Source: Nymphaea colorata
Lineage: Eukaryota > Streptophyta > Magnoliopsida > Nymphaeales > Nymphaeaceae
Assembly (NCBI RefSeq): GCF_008831285.2
Contig: NC_045151.1
Coordinates: forward strand, 4,151,544 to 4,215,543
Direction: 5' to 3'
Length of the DNA: 64,000 nt
This document shows positions 1 through 11,670 of this stretch, piece after piece (position 1 is the stretch's first letter; each line of letters starts with the position of its first letter). The translations under genes and the position numbers were made by a program. The notes under the pieces were generated by a model that did no database searches, was not told the origin of the DNA, and was given only the letters and a program-made list of their open reading frames with translations.

Positions 1-861
1 GCCGTGTGCATGCAAGTTTGTGAGTGTTCTGCTTGGGGCATTTAATTTAGAGAGAATTAAGAGTTTGATGGCTTGTGTATCTTTTTTCTGCACGGGCACA
101 AAACAATATATAAATTTGAGGCCTTTCATCTTTGGTATATAATGAATTACGAGGTTGAGACTTGGACAGCAGTCATATCAATAATATTTTGCTTTGCATG
201 CATGGGTCTTGCCCATCCTCAATTCAGAATACTAGAAATTTTTTTGTAAAATTAGAAGAAAGAAAAATTCGTGGTAAGTTTTTGAGATGGACAGCCAAAC
301 CGCACACTCTCATATAGCCATGTTCATTAGCAATCATCAATATTTTTAGGAAATTTCAAATAGGATCTCCCTATAATGGCTTTCAGTTTGGTGAAACACT
401 GACAACCGATCTTGAAGTGGATCGCAGTTAAATCATGGCAGAAGTTGTATGAAAAAAAAATAAAAAATAAAAAGCCATCCAGTATTACTTTAAACGGTCT
501 AAAGTTTGAAAGCAGACCATGGCAGATAAATAATTTTTTTGGCTCATGTATCTTTTACATCTTTTATTGTGCATTTTCTTTTATTGTATCTAAATTTTAG
601 GTCAATTGTATTTATAGAGATAGAAAGACAAAGACCAAGAGAGAGAGTATTTTATAGGATTGCATGTTTTTTTACATATTTTCTTAAGTATTTTCTTTCA
701 TTTTATGTTGATTTTAAGTCTTCCGTGTGTAGAGAGAAAAAAATGAATTTTAATAAGCTTATATTTTTAATATGTTTTAAAAAATTATTTTTCTTGTCGT
801 ATGTGAATTTTTTATATCAAAAAAGAATATTTTTATTAGTTCACATGTTTTATAATGTGTT

Positions 862-864
<3 letters not shown>
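1..864. other. Intergenic, no gene recognised
   Basis: AT-rich sequence with short chance reading frames only. No motif, transposon end or RNA gene was recognised. Confidence 0.5.

Positions 865-895
<31 letters not shown>
865..895. repeat. (GA)n microsatellite
   Basis: An uninterrupted GA dinucleotide run of about 30 bases, ending in a short TATATATG stretch. The apparent arginine/glutamate peptide encoded across it is a by-product of the repeat. Confidence 0.9.
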
Positions 896-898
<3 letters not shown>

Positions 899-1439
899 AT
901 ATGGTAAAACGTCACATGTTGAAAATTCTGTCGTTGCAAGCAAACACTAAACACTATACAGAATTACAACTTGTTCATATGGACATGAACTTTTTGTTCT
1001 TAGGACACTTATTCTAAGGACAAGTGTTTTAAGAACCGTTGTTCTTGCAATCAAATGGTACTTTACAGGTCTATTTCATAGCCTGCAACGATAATCGATC
1101 TGTCCCAAAGCAAATGTATGTATACCCATATTTTTCTTCTTAATTTATCACATACACATTTGTCTGAGTCAAATAAACGGTCAGCTTCTTTTTAAGGCTG
1201 GTTCCAATAAATGGGGGAGGTGGTGATTTAGTTCCATATGTAAGCAGTACTGCCAATAGCTTAAAATTAGCTTCTTTCATGCGTACCTGACAAATGTGCA
1301 CTCTAACTATACATATTTCCATGCCGTAAGGTATATGGAATCTGAATTTTATAGTTAAAGGCTCAGAAAATCTTACCAATTTAAGTGATTATCACTGCAG
1401 ATCTTTGCTATCCTCGTCCGGCTTCCTTTTCACATTTTA
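896..1439. other. Intergenic with one hairpin
   Basis: No gene was recognised. A 15-bp inverted repeat (arms 996-1010 and 1022-1036, 13 of 15 pairs matching, 11-base loop) could be part of a decayed miniature inverted-repeat element. No target duplication was found. Confidence 0.4.
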
Positions 1440-3440
1440 TCGGTCTCAGTTGCGCTCAGACTTGAGCATGCCTTTCAACTTGACGATATTAAGGCAGAAG
1501 TTTGGGCCCTCAAGGCTGGCAAGTCGCTTGGTATCGAATGGTTTCCTCTTGAATTCTTCTGAGTCTTGTGGCACTGTTACCATCCTGATTTCATGGTCTT
1601 CTTTCAAGAGTTTGGTACCAACTCCATCCCCTTTGGGGAATTTAACAGATCTGTCTGTGTTCTTATTCCTAAGAGGGCAAACGCCTCCAGTATTTGAGAC
1701 CTTTGCCCTATCTCTATCCTTGGCACTCATTATTAAGCTTATGGCAAGACTTCTTGCTTCCCGTCTCTATCTTGTGATGTCTTCTGTCACAAGCCTTCTT
1801 AGCAAATGAGGTTGTCCATTGTATCTACGCTTCCCGCTCTCCATCATTTATCCTTAAAATTGATATCGCGAAAGCTTTTCATTCGGTCAGCTGAGATTTC
1901 CTCTTCTTCCTCCTCCATGGGTTCAACTTTGGACCAGTTGTCAGGGCTCAGATGGCCATTTCCTTTAATGAGTCTGTCAGTCAGTTCTACCCATTGCATC
2001 ATGGGCATCGTGAGGGCTGTCCCCTTCCTCCGCTTCCCTTTAACCTTGTTGCTGAAGCTTTTGCTACCCTCTTCAAGTCTTTGTCAGATTCTAACTTTTT
2101 CGACGTGTTGCCACTCCCTAGCTTTTTCTGTTTCTCCATCATTCAATATGCAGACGATTCATCATCTTTGACACTACCTCCCCGCAGCAGATTGCTAGAG
2201 ATTGGTTGTTGATTCAGCTTTTTGACTCATCCTCTGGGTTTCAATTAATCATATTGTCAGCTGTCACTCTTCCATGTCGATCCTGCAACTGAATTTTTTT
2301 AGAAGCATGCTTTGGTTGCAGCAAGACTGGTAGGCTAACGTCCTCTCATTCACTGTAGAATCACCTTGGTCTAGCAATGTCTAGCCTCCATCGCACTCCA
2401 TGCTCTTGGTCTTTACAAGCCATCTGATGCCACATTCACTAGTCTCAATTGTCTCCTCTAGCACTTTTTTTGGGGAGGTGAGCACCCCTCGGATTGTCTT
2501 GTGCGTTGGAAGGTTGTTACTCATCCTTGGCTCTTGGGGGGTTTTGGCATTCTTGACCTCATGCGTACTTGTACGGCCTTTCTTGGTTCTTAGTTATGAC
2601 ATCTAGCCACTTCCGACCAGCCCATTCTCTTTTTTTGTCAAGGTCTGTACTTCCCACCCATCACACATGGCACACCCTTAGACTTATCAGTTCTGCATCA
2701 CACATTTGAAATAACATTTTCTTTGCTTTGCCAACTTTCACCCACTTGTCTCCAAACCACGCCCCTACTTGGCTCATTTCTTCTTCTTTCTGATTCACCT
2801 TTGCCTCTACTTTTGGCTCGGGTGTTCCATGGCTCCCCATCATTTCCTTTGGTTTTTTGACGCTTCACCCCATGCTATGGATTTTGTTTGGCTCATTCTT
2901 GCTGGCCATATCAATACCTTAGACCATCTCTAGTGCCTTGTGATTCACCTTGCTAACCAGTGTCATCTTTGCCTCTTTGCTGCAGAATCAAGACACTACT
3001 TTGTTGTTGACTGCCATTTCTTTTGTCGCTTGCTTGTTACCACTTGACCTTCTCTCCTCCACACCCTCCCCTCTCCCTACAGCAGCTTCTTCTCTTTTCT
3101 CCTTCACCTTCAGTCAGCAGTGGTTGGCAACTTACTTGGTGGTCTTGAATCATCTAACTATTGGTGGCAGGATTGGGAAGAGTGCAATAATAGTATCTTC
3201 AAGAACACAGCAACGAGTGTTGCTTTAATTGGATGCATTGTGAAGGTAGATGTCCACCTTGCTCTTTGCATTGACCACAGGATGACTTCTGCCTTTGACT
3301 AGCATTCTCTTTCTCCCCTCTTCCGCCTCCTCTTCTTGTTTTTGTTTATTTGGTTTTGCCTTCTTTTCTAATGTTTTTCTTTTGTCATTTTCATCTTTTT
3401 TCTTTTGATACTTTGTTGCTTGACACTTGTCACTACATTT
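1440..3440 (+). mobile_element. L1-like LINE fragment: reverse transcriptase to 3' end, decayed
   Basis: Across shifting frames the plus strand reads as a plant non-LTR (L1-clade) reverse transcriptase. In order I see an AxxxxDDIKAEVWALKAGKS-like segment near 1470, a VLIPK-like stretch near 1660, KIDIAKAFHSVS (about 1856-1891) running into a TGA (1892-1894) where the family normally has Trp, an REGCPLPPLPFNLVAEA-like segment near 2010, and the catalytic Tyr-Ala-Asp-Asp at 2147-2158. Downstream, GGFGILDLMRT near 2540 matches the region before the zinc-binding reverse-transcriptase end domain, and a Cys/His-rich stretch lies near 2965. The 3' tail (3300-3440) is T-rich, as in plant L1 elements. 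Multiple stops and frameshifts make it inactive. The 5' part, with ORF1 and endonuclease, is absent. No poly(A) tail or target duplication was identified, so the right boundary is approximate. Confidence 0.8.
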
Positions 3441-3708
3441 TGTTATGGATTTTCACTTTTCTTGGAACAAGCATCTTGTGAGCAACAATGGCGAAAATAC
3501 AAATGTAACTTTGTGAACTGAATTGCTTGGATAGAATAAAGGGAGATTTGTTAATAAAAGGTTTTGAAAGAATGATAAATGTTATTTCAGCTGGAAAAGC
3601 ACAACTTGGGGAAAAGCATAATGTAATTGGTCCTAATTTAGACTTCAAGTTCAAATGGTTGTAAACTCACTAGTGCTTCTGATCAACAGAGTAGGTCTGC
3701 CACTAACA
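3441..3708. other. Intergenic, nothing recognised
   Basis: A short AT-rich spacer between the LINE tail and the next inverted-repeat element. No feature was recognised. Confidence 0.4.
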
Positions 3709-4689
3709 GCCTGTTTGGTTGAAGGAAATTAGTGGAAAAGGAAGGAAATGAAATAGGAAAAGGTATTTGGATGGAGGGAATTGGAGAAGGGAAGGGAAAG
3801 GTCCATGAACAAATGTGTGTAGAAAAGAGGGAAAAGAAAGGAAGGGGAGAGAAAGGATAGGAAAACTGCCTTTCTTTTGAATCTCTCAAATGGAGAGATT
3901 TGGATGGAAAGGGGAGAATTCATTTCAAAATACTCACATGCCCAACATTTTCTGCCCCTGCACCCCACCCACATCCCGTCACTCTTGCTCTGCTGGTGAG
4001 CAGCTGGTTGCCAGGACACAGGCGGTCTTCTGGTGGTGTTTTATAATCCATATTTTTCAAAAGTTTTTATATGCTTTTAAAAAAGGAAATGAACGAACAT
4101 TACATTGAAAAAAAATCAAATATGAAAAATATGACTTGCAAACTTTTCTAAACTGAAAAAGGATTAAGTATAACTTTAATGTCATTGTCATTTTAAATAT
4201 AATCTAAGTTTAAGAATTATAGTAAAATTAGGTCCTCATGAATATGTTTTTGTCATCATTTAAAGATCATTATTTTTTTCCAAAATTAAAGGAATGTTAA
4301 AAAATTAAGTATCGGAAAGAACCCATGAATTTTCTAGCTAAGTACCATCGATTATTTAATTTGTTTATTTTTTATTGAATAAAAAATTAAGTTAAGTACA
4401 ATAATTTTTTTTTGAAATAGACATGTAGCACTATTGAATGGGGTCATGTAATCAAATATTTTTACTTAGATAATAAGTTCAAGTGTTAAGGGTATTATTG
4501 TAAAACAATTTAAATTATCTCGTTTCATTTCTTTTACATCCAAACAAGCTTTCATAATAATATTTTTCCTTTTCCTCTCTTTTTCTTTTCTTTCCCTACC
4601 AATTTTCTTTCAATCCCTTTGCTTTCTTGTCCCCTTGTCCCTTCCATCCATTTATCATTTCCTTAAGTTTCCCTCCATCCAAACATGGC
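3709..4689. mobile_element. Non-autonomous DNA element with purine/pyrimidine arms
   Basis: The left end reads GCCTGTTTGGTTGAAGG. The right end, read from the other strand, is GCCATGTTTGGATGGAGG, an imperfect terminal inverted repeat. The left about 190 bases are almost pure purine (AAGGAAGGGAA-type) and the right about 140 bases almost pure pyrimidine, so the two arms can pair. A second right-end-like motif occurs near 4540, so two nested or related elements are possible. I could not find a clean target duplication. No transposase is encoded. Confidence 0.5.
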
Positions 4690-6079
4690 AAAAAAGAGAA
4701 GGCCAACCACTAGGTGGCACCAGCCCTGGACTTTAACCACTCTATTCGACTAGCTATCTTAGGCTTTGTTTGGACCTTCCCTTCTATCCTTATATTTAGT
4801 GGTCAAAGTTATAAGCAAATGATCTAGTCATTAAATCTAGGAAACAACAAAGTCATTTCAACCAAGTCTTTGATTATTGCAAGCCTAGTTATATGCACCA
4901 CACTGGTGGATGAATTTTCGTTCATCAGTATGGCTAGTGACTAAAATACCCTTAGTTCACACTGAAAAAGAAAACTTTTTATAAAGACAAAAGTGGAAAT
5001 AGAAAAAAGTAAACCAAATGAAAGACATTTTTTCAATAAATTACCAAAATGTCATTCCTTCCTATACTACGTACCATGCGCACAACGCACACAACTTTCT
5101 CTCCAAGCCTTGTTGCAAGAGTTGCACACTAGGCTGGCATGGCCGGTTCACTCTTGGCTGCTAGAGTTGTTTCGTTAACTTCTTTCTGAGGCGGACAGAC
5201 ATGCTAGAATGAGTGGATGCAGGCAAGGGTTGAGAAGGGCATGGGCCTATACTGAGATCTGGACCATGAAATAGCCTCCTTGAATGTGTATGTTGGCTCT
5301 TGTTAAGTGTGGCAGGTAGCAGCTAGTTCAATGGTAGAGAGATAGATGCAGGTCAACCCAGGACGGCTCAACCTACTCCCCTTAAGATGGGACTTGTTCT
5401 CAAGGCCCAATGGGTGGGCCTCTCACCATTCAGGTCCCAAGTATGGTGCTGTCTGGGACCTAATGGTGCACGTCTTCTTGCATAATCCATGGAAGAAGGC
5501 CTGCCAATATCATGAGGTTGCCGAATAACATCTTCGTGCCAGTCAGCTAATAGTGATTGCCTTGGCTAGTGGGAGGCGTGAAGACACATCAAGGATGCTT
5601 ATACAGGGATTTGACCACTACTTCAATATCGTATGCCATGCTGGTGGTGGTCGAAACTACCAACATGTAAGGCCATGATGATAGGTGCTGAGCCGGAGCC
5701 ACAATTTTTTCATGAGGAGGGCCGAATTAAAGTTTTTAAATTTTGACAGGGGCTTAATTTGGGCTTGTTCAAGTTCCTTTACCAACTTTAATTAAAAAAA
5801 GAAGATAAGCTAAATTAAAGAAAATAGAGTCAAATTCATGTAACTTGAACTCGACTCATTTATAAGCGTGCGTTATCAAATCGAGCATAATTGAACAAGC
5901 TCGAGCCGAACTTGAGTTGGCTTGACTAATTGTACAGCCCTATCTAGTTCCAAAGAATTTCAGCCCTACTCAACTATTCGGGGTCACGAAGTTAAGGGTT
6001 TGTGTCTGCTCAAGAAGAGAAGGAAACCATGAACAAGTTATGTTCCGCTTTTCCTGTTTCAAAATAATATTTCTTTTAC
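4690..6079. other. Intergenic with transposon debris
   Basis: No gene was recognised. At 5340-5420 the minus strand reads like the end of a gypsy pol plus a purine tract (LENKSHLKGS-like), which is weak. At 5680-5760 there is a GAGCCGGAGCCACAATTTTT-like hAT end motif. At 5780-5945 there is a degenerate GAGCTCGAGCC-rich repeat that recurs at 11315-11670 and 22010-22410. A tRNA-like stretch near 5325 has no T-arm and is not called. Confidence 0.35.
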
Positions 6080-6965
6080 TCGGCCACTGTGAGACGGCAA
6101 GGTGTATATACTTGTGTTTTTATGTTAGTATGAACAGTGAAGGCACTTATGTTTTCAAATAAATTGATAGGAAAATTTGACAGTTTATCTAAAGATATGG
6201 GGGGGATAAGAAGAAATACAAAATGTTTGCACTGTTGATTAAGAGTAAACTTCTGCTAGCTACTAAATAGCTTACGTATAATTATTAAGATGAAAAGACT
6301 AAAAGTAGTTTCCATATAAACAAATTAATCAGCTCATTAATTTCCATTATCAGCCACCATGACGACACCAAATAACATACATACATGGTTCACTATGTCC
6401 CAACTAGTTATGCCCTTTTATTAATGCATAAAAGATTAAAAGATTAAAATTGATGTGCTTTACTTAATTATAGAATTATTAGGTGAGAAAAGATAGGCGA
6501 GCGTACATGTTCATTTAAAGGGTACTAAGTTTATATATATTTTAGTTTATCATGGTACAACTGTGTGGTTTTTATAATAACGAAAGGTAGGTGTATTTTT
6601 GTGAGTTGTCAGATGCTTCCTGGTGGTATCTCGGACTCGGTCTGGTTGGACTTCAACCCAACCCTTTGTTCACCTTACCAACGTCAAGAAACAGCATCAA
6701 TTTGGTCTTGCGAATCCACTTTGATTAGGTATGTAAATGGATTTACTATGTTCAACTACCACATGACCTGATTTTGGAACCATTTTTGTTGCAGAAATTT
6801 GGAGCAAACAGGTTTAGATTGGTCATGCGCTTTCATAAGTGAATGAGAACGGGAGTCCAATGTTCTAGTGGGATCCAATAAGGATGTGAATTGATACATA
6901 TACATATGAATGTCGAATCTGAATTGGTTTCTAAATTAGGATTTGATGTAAAGGCCCAACCAACC
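6080..6965 (-). repeat. Inverted copy of the RLK 3' flank
   Basis: Read on the minus strand, this segment matches 18735-19630 nearly end to end and also 30690-31150. Shared landmarks include the GATCCCACT...AACATTGGACT part, the CAAATTTCTG stretch, the TA-rich run near 6535, and the TAATTATACGTAAGC part near 6275. The kinase body that precedes this flank in the other two copies is missing. The sequence switches to unrelated copia-like DNA near 6965. Confidence 0.8.
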
Positions 6966-7453
6966 TTATATGACGTAAGAAGCCAGAGCCTTTGAACAGA
7001 AGCAAATATGACTGCCTGAGTTTGTGACTCAGTAAAGGGTTGAGAGAACCTGCTGTCGAGCTGAACCTGTAGGCTGAGAACAAGAGCTGGCGAGAGGAGA
7101 TTTCTGGAGATGATTCGTGAGGATTTGCAATGGGTTCGTCAGTGACATCCGAAGCAGAGAAATTCAGTCGACCCTTAGAAATTCTGGAGATAGGGGTTGC
7201 TGCCGGAGCACATGAAGAATCCGGCAAGAAAGGCGCCCTTCCCTGACTTCCTTTGCCGCCATTATCTGGAATAATTTGCTGGCAACGAAGGTGTATCAGG
7301 CAGCAGAGAGGAAGGCCGGTGCTGATTCTTCAGGTGATTCTTGCTGTCGAGCAAAAGATTATTCCAATTCCAGGTGTCTGAAGAACCTCTCTACAAAAGC
7401 TTGGATTTTTTGGAGTTGATGGAAGGGAGCAGTCAATTTCCCTCTCTCATGTT
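6966..7453 (-). mobile_element. Internal 5' end of a decayed LTR retrotransposon
   Basis: This lies directly inside a primer-binding-site-like sequence and an LTR-like end, read on the minus strand. A short gag-like reading frame rich in Ser, Pro and Gly occupies 6931-7227, but no zinc knuckle, protease or polymerase remains. The element is cut off at its inner side by the duplicated RLK flank. Assignment to Ty1/copia is an inference from layout only. Confidence 0.35.
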
Positions 7454-7465
7454 GCTCTGAAACCA
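7454..7465 (-). other. Primer-binding site, degenerate tRNA-Met type
   Basis: On the minus strand this reads TGGTTTCAGAGC, one base away from the canonical TGGTATCAGAGC complementary to initiator tRNA-Met. It abuts an LTR-like end (TTTCTCA) at 7466, as a primer-binding site should. Confidence 0.55.
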
Positions 7466-7940
7466 TGAGAAAACTTAGCAGAGGAAGAGTGAAAGATAAA
7501 GCTGGAGAGAACTTGTTATTATTTCTTCCTTTAAGCAACATATATATAGTACAAATAAAGGTTATCGCTTACAAGATTTTTGGTATACAAGATCGTAATA
7601 CTACACAATTTCTTGAAAAATTGAGAGCACTAAAACATATTTCACGTAATATTTACAAAATCCACAATTTTTGGAGTGGATGAAGGATTACAAAATGGAA
7701 GGTTATAATGGCACAAATCTGCCGTGCCTCCCTTTTAAGTAATTTCAGTAATTTCGCTTTTATTAATCTCCCCAACGTCTTCCTTAATTTCCATCTTTCT
7801 ATTGATATCAAGATTCTCAACCTCTTCCTTAATTCTTGCCTTTCCATTGATATCAAGATCTTCATCTTCTTAAGCAATTTCCTTGATTTTCAGCACGTTC
7901 TTATTTTGAATATCCCTAAAATCACGTTTTGCTGATTTAC
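7466..7940 (-). repeat. Probable LTR remnant, minus orientation
   Basis: The minus strand has a TATA-like ACTATATATATG near 7540, followed by a purine-rich leader and a CA end next to the primer-binding-site-like sequence. The outer part holds a short internal duplication (a TTGATATCAAGAT motif at about 7802 and 7849). The outer LTR boundary was not found. Confidence 0.4.
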
Positions 7941-7979
7941 TCTTATCATTTCTATCCCAATCCATTAACCACCGAAAAT

Positions 7980-8235
7980 GTAGTCTGCATGACAATAACA
8001 GATCTTGATAAGAGATGTGATCCCTTCTTTCTTGACACTTTGTTTATCACGGATTCATGTACTGTGTGATTATCTTATCTAAAATGGTGTGGCATGTACT
8101 CTATATATTGAGAGTCTATTTCTCTCAAGAACATCATTGAATGAATAAAGAGGAACCTCCCTTTCCCGTGGATAAAGGCATCAAAAGTTCGAACTACAAC
8201 CACGTACATGCATCAGTTCTTTTTTTTTTCCATGT
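7980..8235 (+). repeat. Truncated Ty1/copia LTR (R-U5 part)
   Basis: The plus strand carries CTCTATATATTGAGAG (TATA box), then AATGAATAAAG (a polyadenylation-like signal), then a CCCGTGGATAAAGGCA...ACCACGTA stretch. That order is the R-U5 layout typical of plant copia LTRs. No adjacent primer-binding site or coding region survives, so this is a solo or truncated LTR. Confidence 0.5.
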
Positions 8236-9359
8236 TTTAACACGTCTTCCATAGGAGGCTGGTAGAGTGTGCACGCATTTGTTTAGTTATATCTGTACTA
8301 GCATATGTGATATGTGGTTCTAATAGTTCATTCTCATGCCTATGTGGTTGCATTTGCACATGGGAAGCAGTAGTTGTGGCCGGCGCCTCAGAGGAACAAG
8401 CCTGAGCTATCGCTTAAGGCCTACTGAAGCATGATAACCATTCACACTTCGCGACAAATTATGAAACCGGTGACGTTTTCAAGGAATTGATTAGTGTCTT
8501 CTGCATTTGGGCCGGTCAGCAGGCCTAGGATGAGCGCTCAAGGATTAAGCACACCTCAGGAAGTGGTTCCAAGCGAAGAGGAAAAGAAGATAACGCCTCA
8601 GTCGGAGGAATTCGTGGCGATGGTGGACATGGTTATCAATCCCAATGCTGATGTGGCCTGCAACTAGCGGAGGCTACCCGTCTTTGTGGCTCGAACTACT
8701 CTTTTGAAGGATTTCACAAGAGAGATTCGCGTTTATGACATATGCTCCTGTTTAAAAAGAAAAAAAGAATTTTTTTTTACAGATAAAAAAACAATTGAAA
8801 AAAGTGAAAAGGCCCAAAAAGGCAGTTCTTTTTCTGTAATTTCAAAGATGCCCCATTTTTCTTTTTCTTTTGTTATATGATTGTTGCGTGCACTGGCGGG
8901 CGCACACAACTCGAACTCCTCTTTTGAGTCCTACCACCCCATTCCTCCCTTTCTCTTGTACGTTTTCCGCATTCCTTTATTGTTTTTGACAATTTTTCCA
9001 AAATCATTGACAATTTTTCACTTAATTATATGTTCTCTCTCTTTCTACCTTTCATCTAGATATCATGCCTTTCCATGTAACGTAAGCAAAAGAATTGGAA
9101 CTGCCTCGTTATTCACTTGGTAAGATGGATAGACTTTAAATGTCATTTTCCATCTTCATTGCATGTCCAATTGAACCATTCCAAAAAAAACAAAGAAACA
9201 GATATGGGAAAAAAATTAATCTCTGATTAAGAAATAGATCGTCTTCGGATTTAAAAAATAACATCTGACTAGATTCGGATTCAGATTCTGATATATATAA
9301 GTATTGGATCAGATACGGATTCAGTTCAGATCTAGTTTTAAGTAATTACTCATATCCAA
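8236..9359. other. Intergenic, unrecognised coding-like patch
   Basis: A patch at 8530-8760 has moderate GC content and reads in plus-strand pieces containing PQEVVPSEEEKK and FVAMVDMVINPNA, broken by stops. I do not recognise a family. The rest is AT-rich, and 9240-9360 begins a degenerate GATTCGGATTCAGATT repeat. Confidence 0.35.
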
Positions 9360-9421
9360 AAGGCCACCACCCAAATATGGAACCATTTCTCAGTGTCCAC
9401 AAGCTCCAGCATGCTGGTGCA
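9360..9421 (-). repeat. Left part of duplicated block Z
   Basis: Nearly identical to 31610-31675. Read on the minus strand it includes DTEKWFHIWVVA-like codons. It is separated from its continuation (10397-10570) by an inserted hAT-like element. Confidence 0.75.
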
Positions 9422-10396
9422 CAGGGGTAGAGCCAGGAATTTTTTCAGGGGCAGGCCAAACGATCCAACGAACTATAATATATTATATTATATTTTATAT
9501 ATATATATGTATATATATATATATGTACTCACACACTTTAGATAATATTTGCAAATCATGGTATAGTATAAGTGAACTGATGTCCTATATAATTGCCCAC
9601 GTCATTAACGTGAAGCGCGACCTGTCCTACGGCACATTTAATAATTGTTTGTGTCTTTAGCACAAAGCGTGATTTGTCCTCGGCAGATAAGATTCTCTAT
9701 TTCTATTACTATGACGTAAGTGTCAGCAGTGAACATAAGGTGGACATAAGCTAGGCTACTTGTCAAATTTTAAAGCATAGCATGATATTCATATTCCGAA
9801 TTGGCAGCTTGCAAAAGCTTTCAAGAAGATGCACCAATTAAGAAGAACTTACAAAACAAATGCCTGACTTGATGAGCTTTCTTCAGAGCATACAGTCTTG
9901 CTAATTAAGCCAGCTACAGACAGTACCCAAATTGTACATGCAGATCAAGCTCAAAGTTAAGTTCAAATAGCCTGAAAAGCAAAACCAATATATCGTGTTG
10001 TAAGTTAGTCCCCAATTGACAGTATTCAAGTAGCAATAGTAAACATTTGACTGTAGTTGTGGGCCAGGGCAGGAGGAGAAGGAGTAAGCAAAAGAGAGCC
10101 AGAGAGGGTGTGGTCGGTACTCGACTGCGCTGTGGGCCTGAGAGGTAGGGGAGCGAGAGAGAGGGGTGAAATAGGGAAGGGCGAGAGATGGAGGGAGCAA
10201 GCGAGAGAGGGGCGAAATAGGGTAGGGCTACTGCTAGAGAGAGGGCGGGGCCGGCGAGCGATGGGTTGGGCCAAGATGAGTGACGGGTCGGGCCAAGTTA
10301 AAAAAATTTGATTTTTCAAATATAATTTTTTTTTCGTTGCTGACCCAGGCCATGGCCCAGCCCCCCCCCCCCCCGCCCCCTCTTCCTCCGCCCCTG
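9422..10396. mobile_element. Non-autonomous hAT-like element
   Basis: It splits a block that is continuous at 31610-31850. The ends read CAGGGGTAGAGCC and, from the other strand, CAGGGGCGGAGGA. The flanking 8-mers CTGGTGCA (9414-9421) and CTGGTACG (10397-10404) match at 6 of 8 positions, consistent with an aged 8-bp hAT target duplication. Inside are a TA-rich run (9480-9530), a purine-rich GAGAGAGG segment (10080-10260) and a C-homopolymer near 10362. No transposase is encoded. Confidence 0.7.
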
Positions 10397-10570
10397 CTGG
10401 TACGTTATTGCCAGGCCGCCTTCAAAAGTTGAAGTTATTCGACAGACTGCTCATTAAGAACATTGTGAACAGTCATCACCGATACTCTTGGAGGAGTTGG
10501 GAGGACTCAAGAGAACGACTGACCTTGTTTTTCTTGAAAATCGATGGACCTAAATACGAAAAATAAAAAT
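10397..10570 (-). repeat. Right part of duplicated block Z
   Basis: Matches 31720-31850 (for example TCATCACCGATACTC and AAAATCGATGGACCTAAATA). On the minus strand it encodes a GPSIFKKNKV-like stretch that parallels GPSIFKKTMV in the other copy. It is a relic of an unidentified exon or transposon gene. Confidence 0.65.
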
Positions 10571-11310
10571 GAAAAAATATTGAAATAAAACATATTATTA
10601 ACCGTCTGTTGGTTTCGAGCTCCGAAACAAATGGAAAAAAGTCGTATCCAAATTTGAATCCGAAATTAGATTCCACAATCTGAATCGATCCGAATTTAAT
10701 TTTCCTCTCATCCAAAATCAGATTTCATAATTTGAATCTGATCTAAATCCATTTTTTACTTATCCTAATCTGAATCTGAAAACAGATGTCACAATCAGAA
10801 TCTGATTGGAATCCTATTTTTATATTTGAATCTGAATCCAAATTTTTGAACTTAATCTGACTGATTTACAAAATATAAGAGCATTGAATATAGGATATTA
10901 TTTAAAACTAAGTCCGATCTGGGTCTGATCGGATATTTTTGTGTTTCTGAATCTGATCCGAATTTAATTTTTTTCCTCATCCAAAATCAGACTTCATAAT
11001 TTGAATCTGATCTAAATCCATTTTTTATTCATCTCAATTGGACATTTTTGTATAACTGCATCCGTATGGGATCGGATATTTATGCATACTTGAATATGAA
11101 TATAATTGGATGACATTTCTTAATTTCACATCCTATCTCCTTTTTTTAATTGATTAGTATATTTTTTTTCTTCATCCAAGTATTTTGGAGCAGTTTGCTT
11201 GGATATCCAATACAAATCGGACATATTGACATCCTCAGGTCAAAGCTTCCCCACCCCAGCTGGCATGTTCACCATTATAAATAGGGGATGAGTCCATTTG
11301 TGTGTGTCAA
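10571..11310. repeat. Degenerate GAATCTGAATCC dispersed repeat
   Basis: Composed of imperfect alternating GAATCTGA, CCGAATC and GGATAT words with both orientations interleaved. The same type of sequence occurs at 21165-21310, 24060-24460, 25320-25690, 31880-32220, 33460-33880 and 35690-35900. It is probably a non-autonomous DNA element family that ends in a TTGACAACCCT-like motif. Confidence 0.6.
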
Positions 11311-11314
11311 GCGG

Positions 11315-11670
11315 ATAGGGTTCTAAAATAAGTCAAGCCAACTCAAGCTCGACTTGAATTTAATCTGTTAAGCTTGAGCTTAACTCAAAACTCATTATTG
11401 CAAACAAGTCGAGTTCAAGTTACATAAACTTGATTTTATTAAACTTGAGTAAGCCATTTATCTAGGTTTTTATTATTTTTTTGTAATTTTAAAACATTAA
11501 ACGAAAGAAAGAAATCAGTCAAATGATGAGTTGGTAAACAAGCTTAAATGAGTCGAGCTGGAGCTGTGGCTTGGTCTATCGTATCGAGTTCAAGATGACT
11601 TTGTATAGCTAAACTTGAGCTTGAGCCAAGCTGAACGAGCTCATTTTTTACTCGGCTCATATATAACCCT
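11315..11670. repeat. Degenerate CTCGAGC-type dispersed repeat
   Basis: Built from imperfect AACTCAAGCTCGA and GAGCTTGAGC words. It relates to 5780-5945 and 22010-22410 and ends at an AACCCTAC motif. This is a common style of non-autonomous element in plant genomes. The family was not identified further. Confidence 0.55.

Noticed and set aside
5310-5380. tRNA-like sequence (AGTTCAATGGTAGAG)
   Set aside because: It resembles a D-arm only. There is no T-loop GGTTCGAATC motif and no acceptor-stem pairing.
5340-5420. 3' end of a Ty3/gypsy pol on the minus strand
   Set aside because: Only a short purine tract and a vague LENKSHLKGS-like peptide support it. No integrase or LTR was found nearby.
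10026-10319. Opposing frames of 84-99 codons around 9901-10319
   Set aside because: They fall in a purine/pyrimidine-biased segment inside the hAT-like insertion and have no family resemblance.
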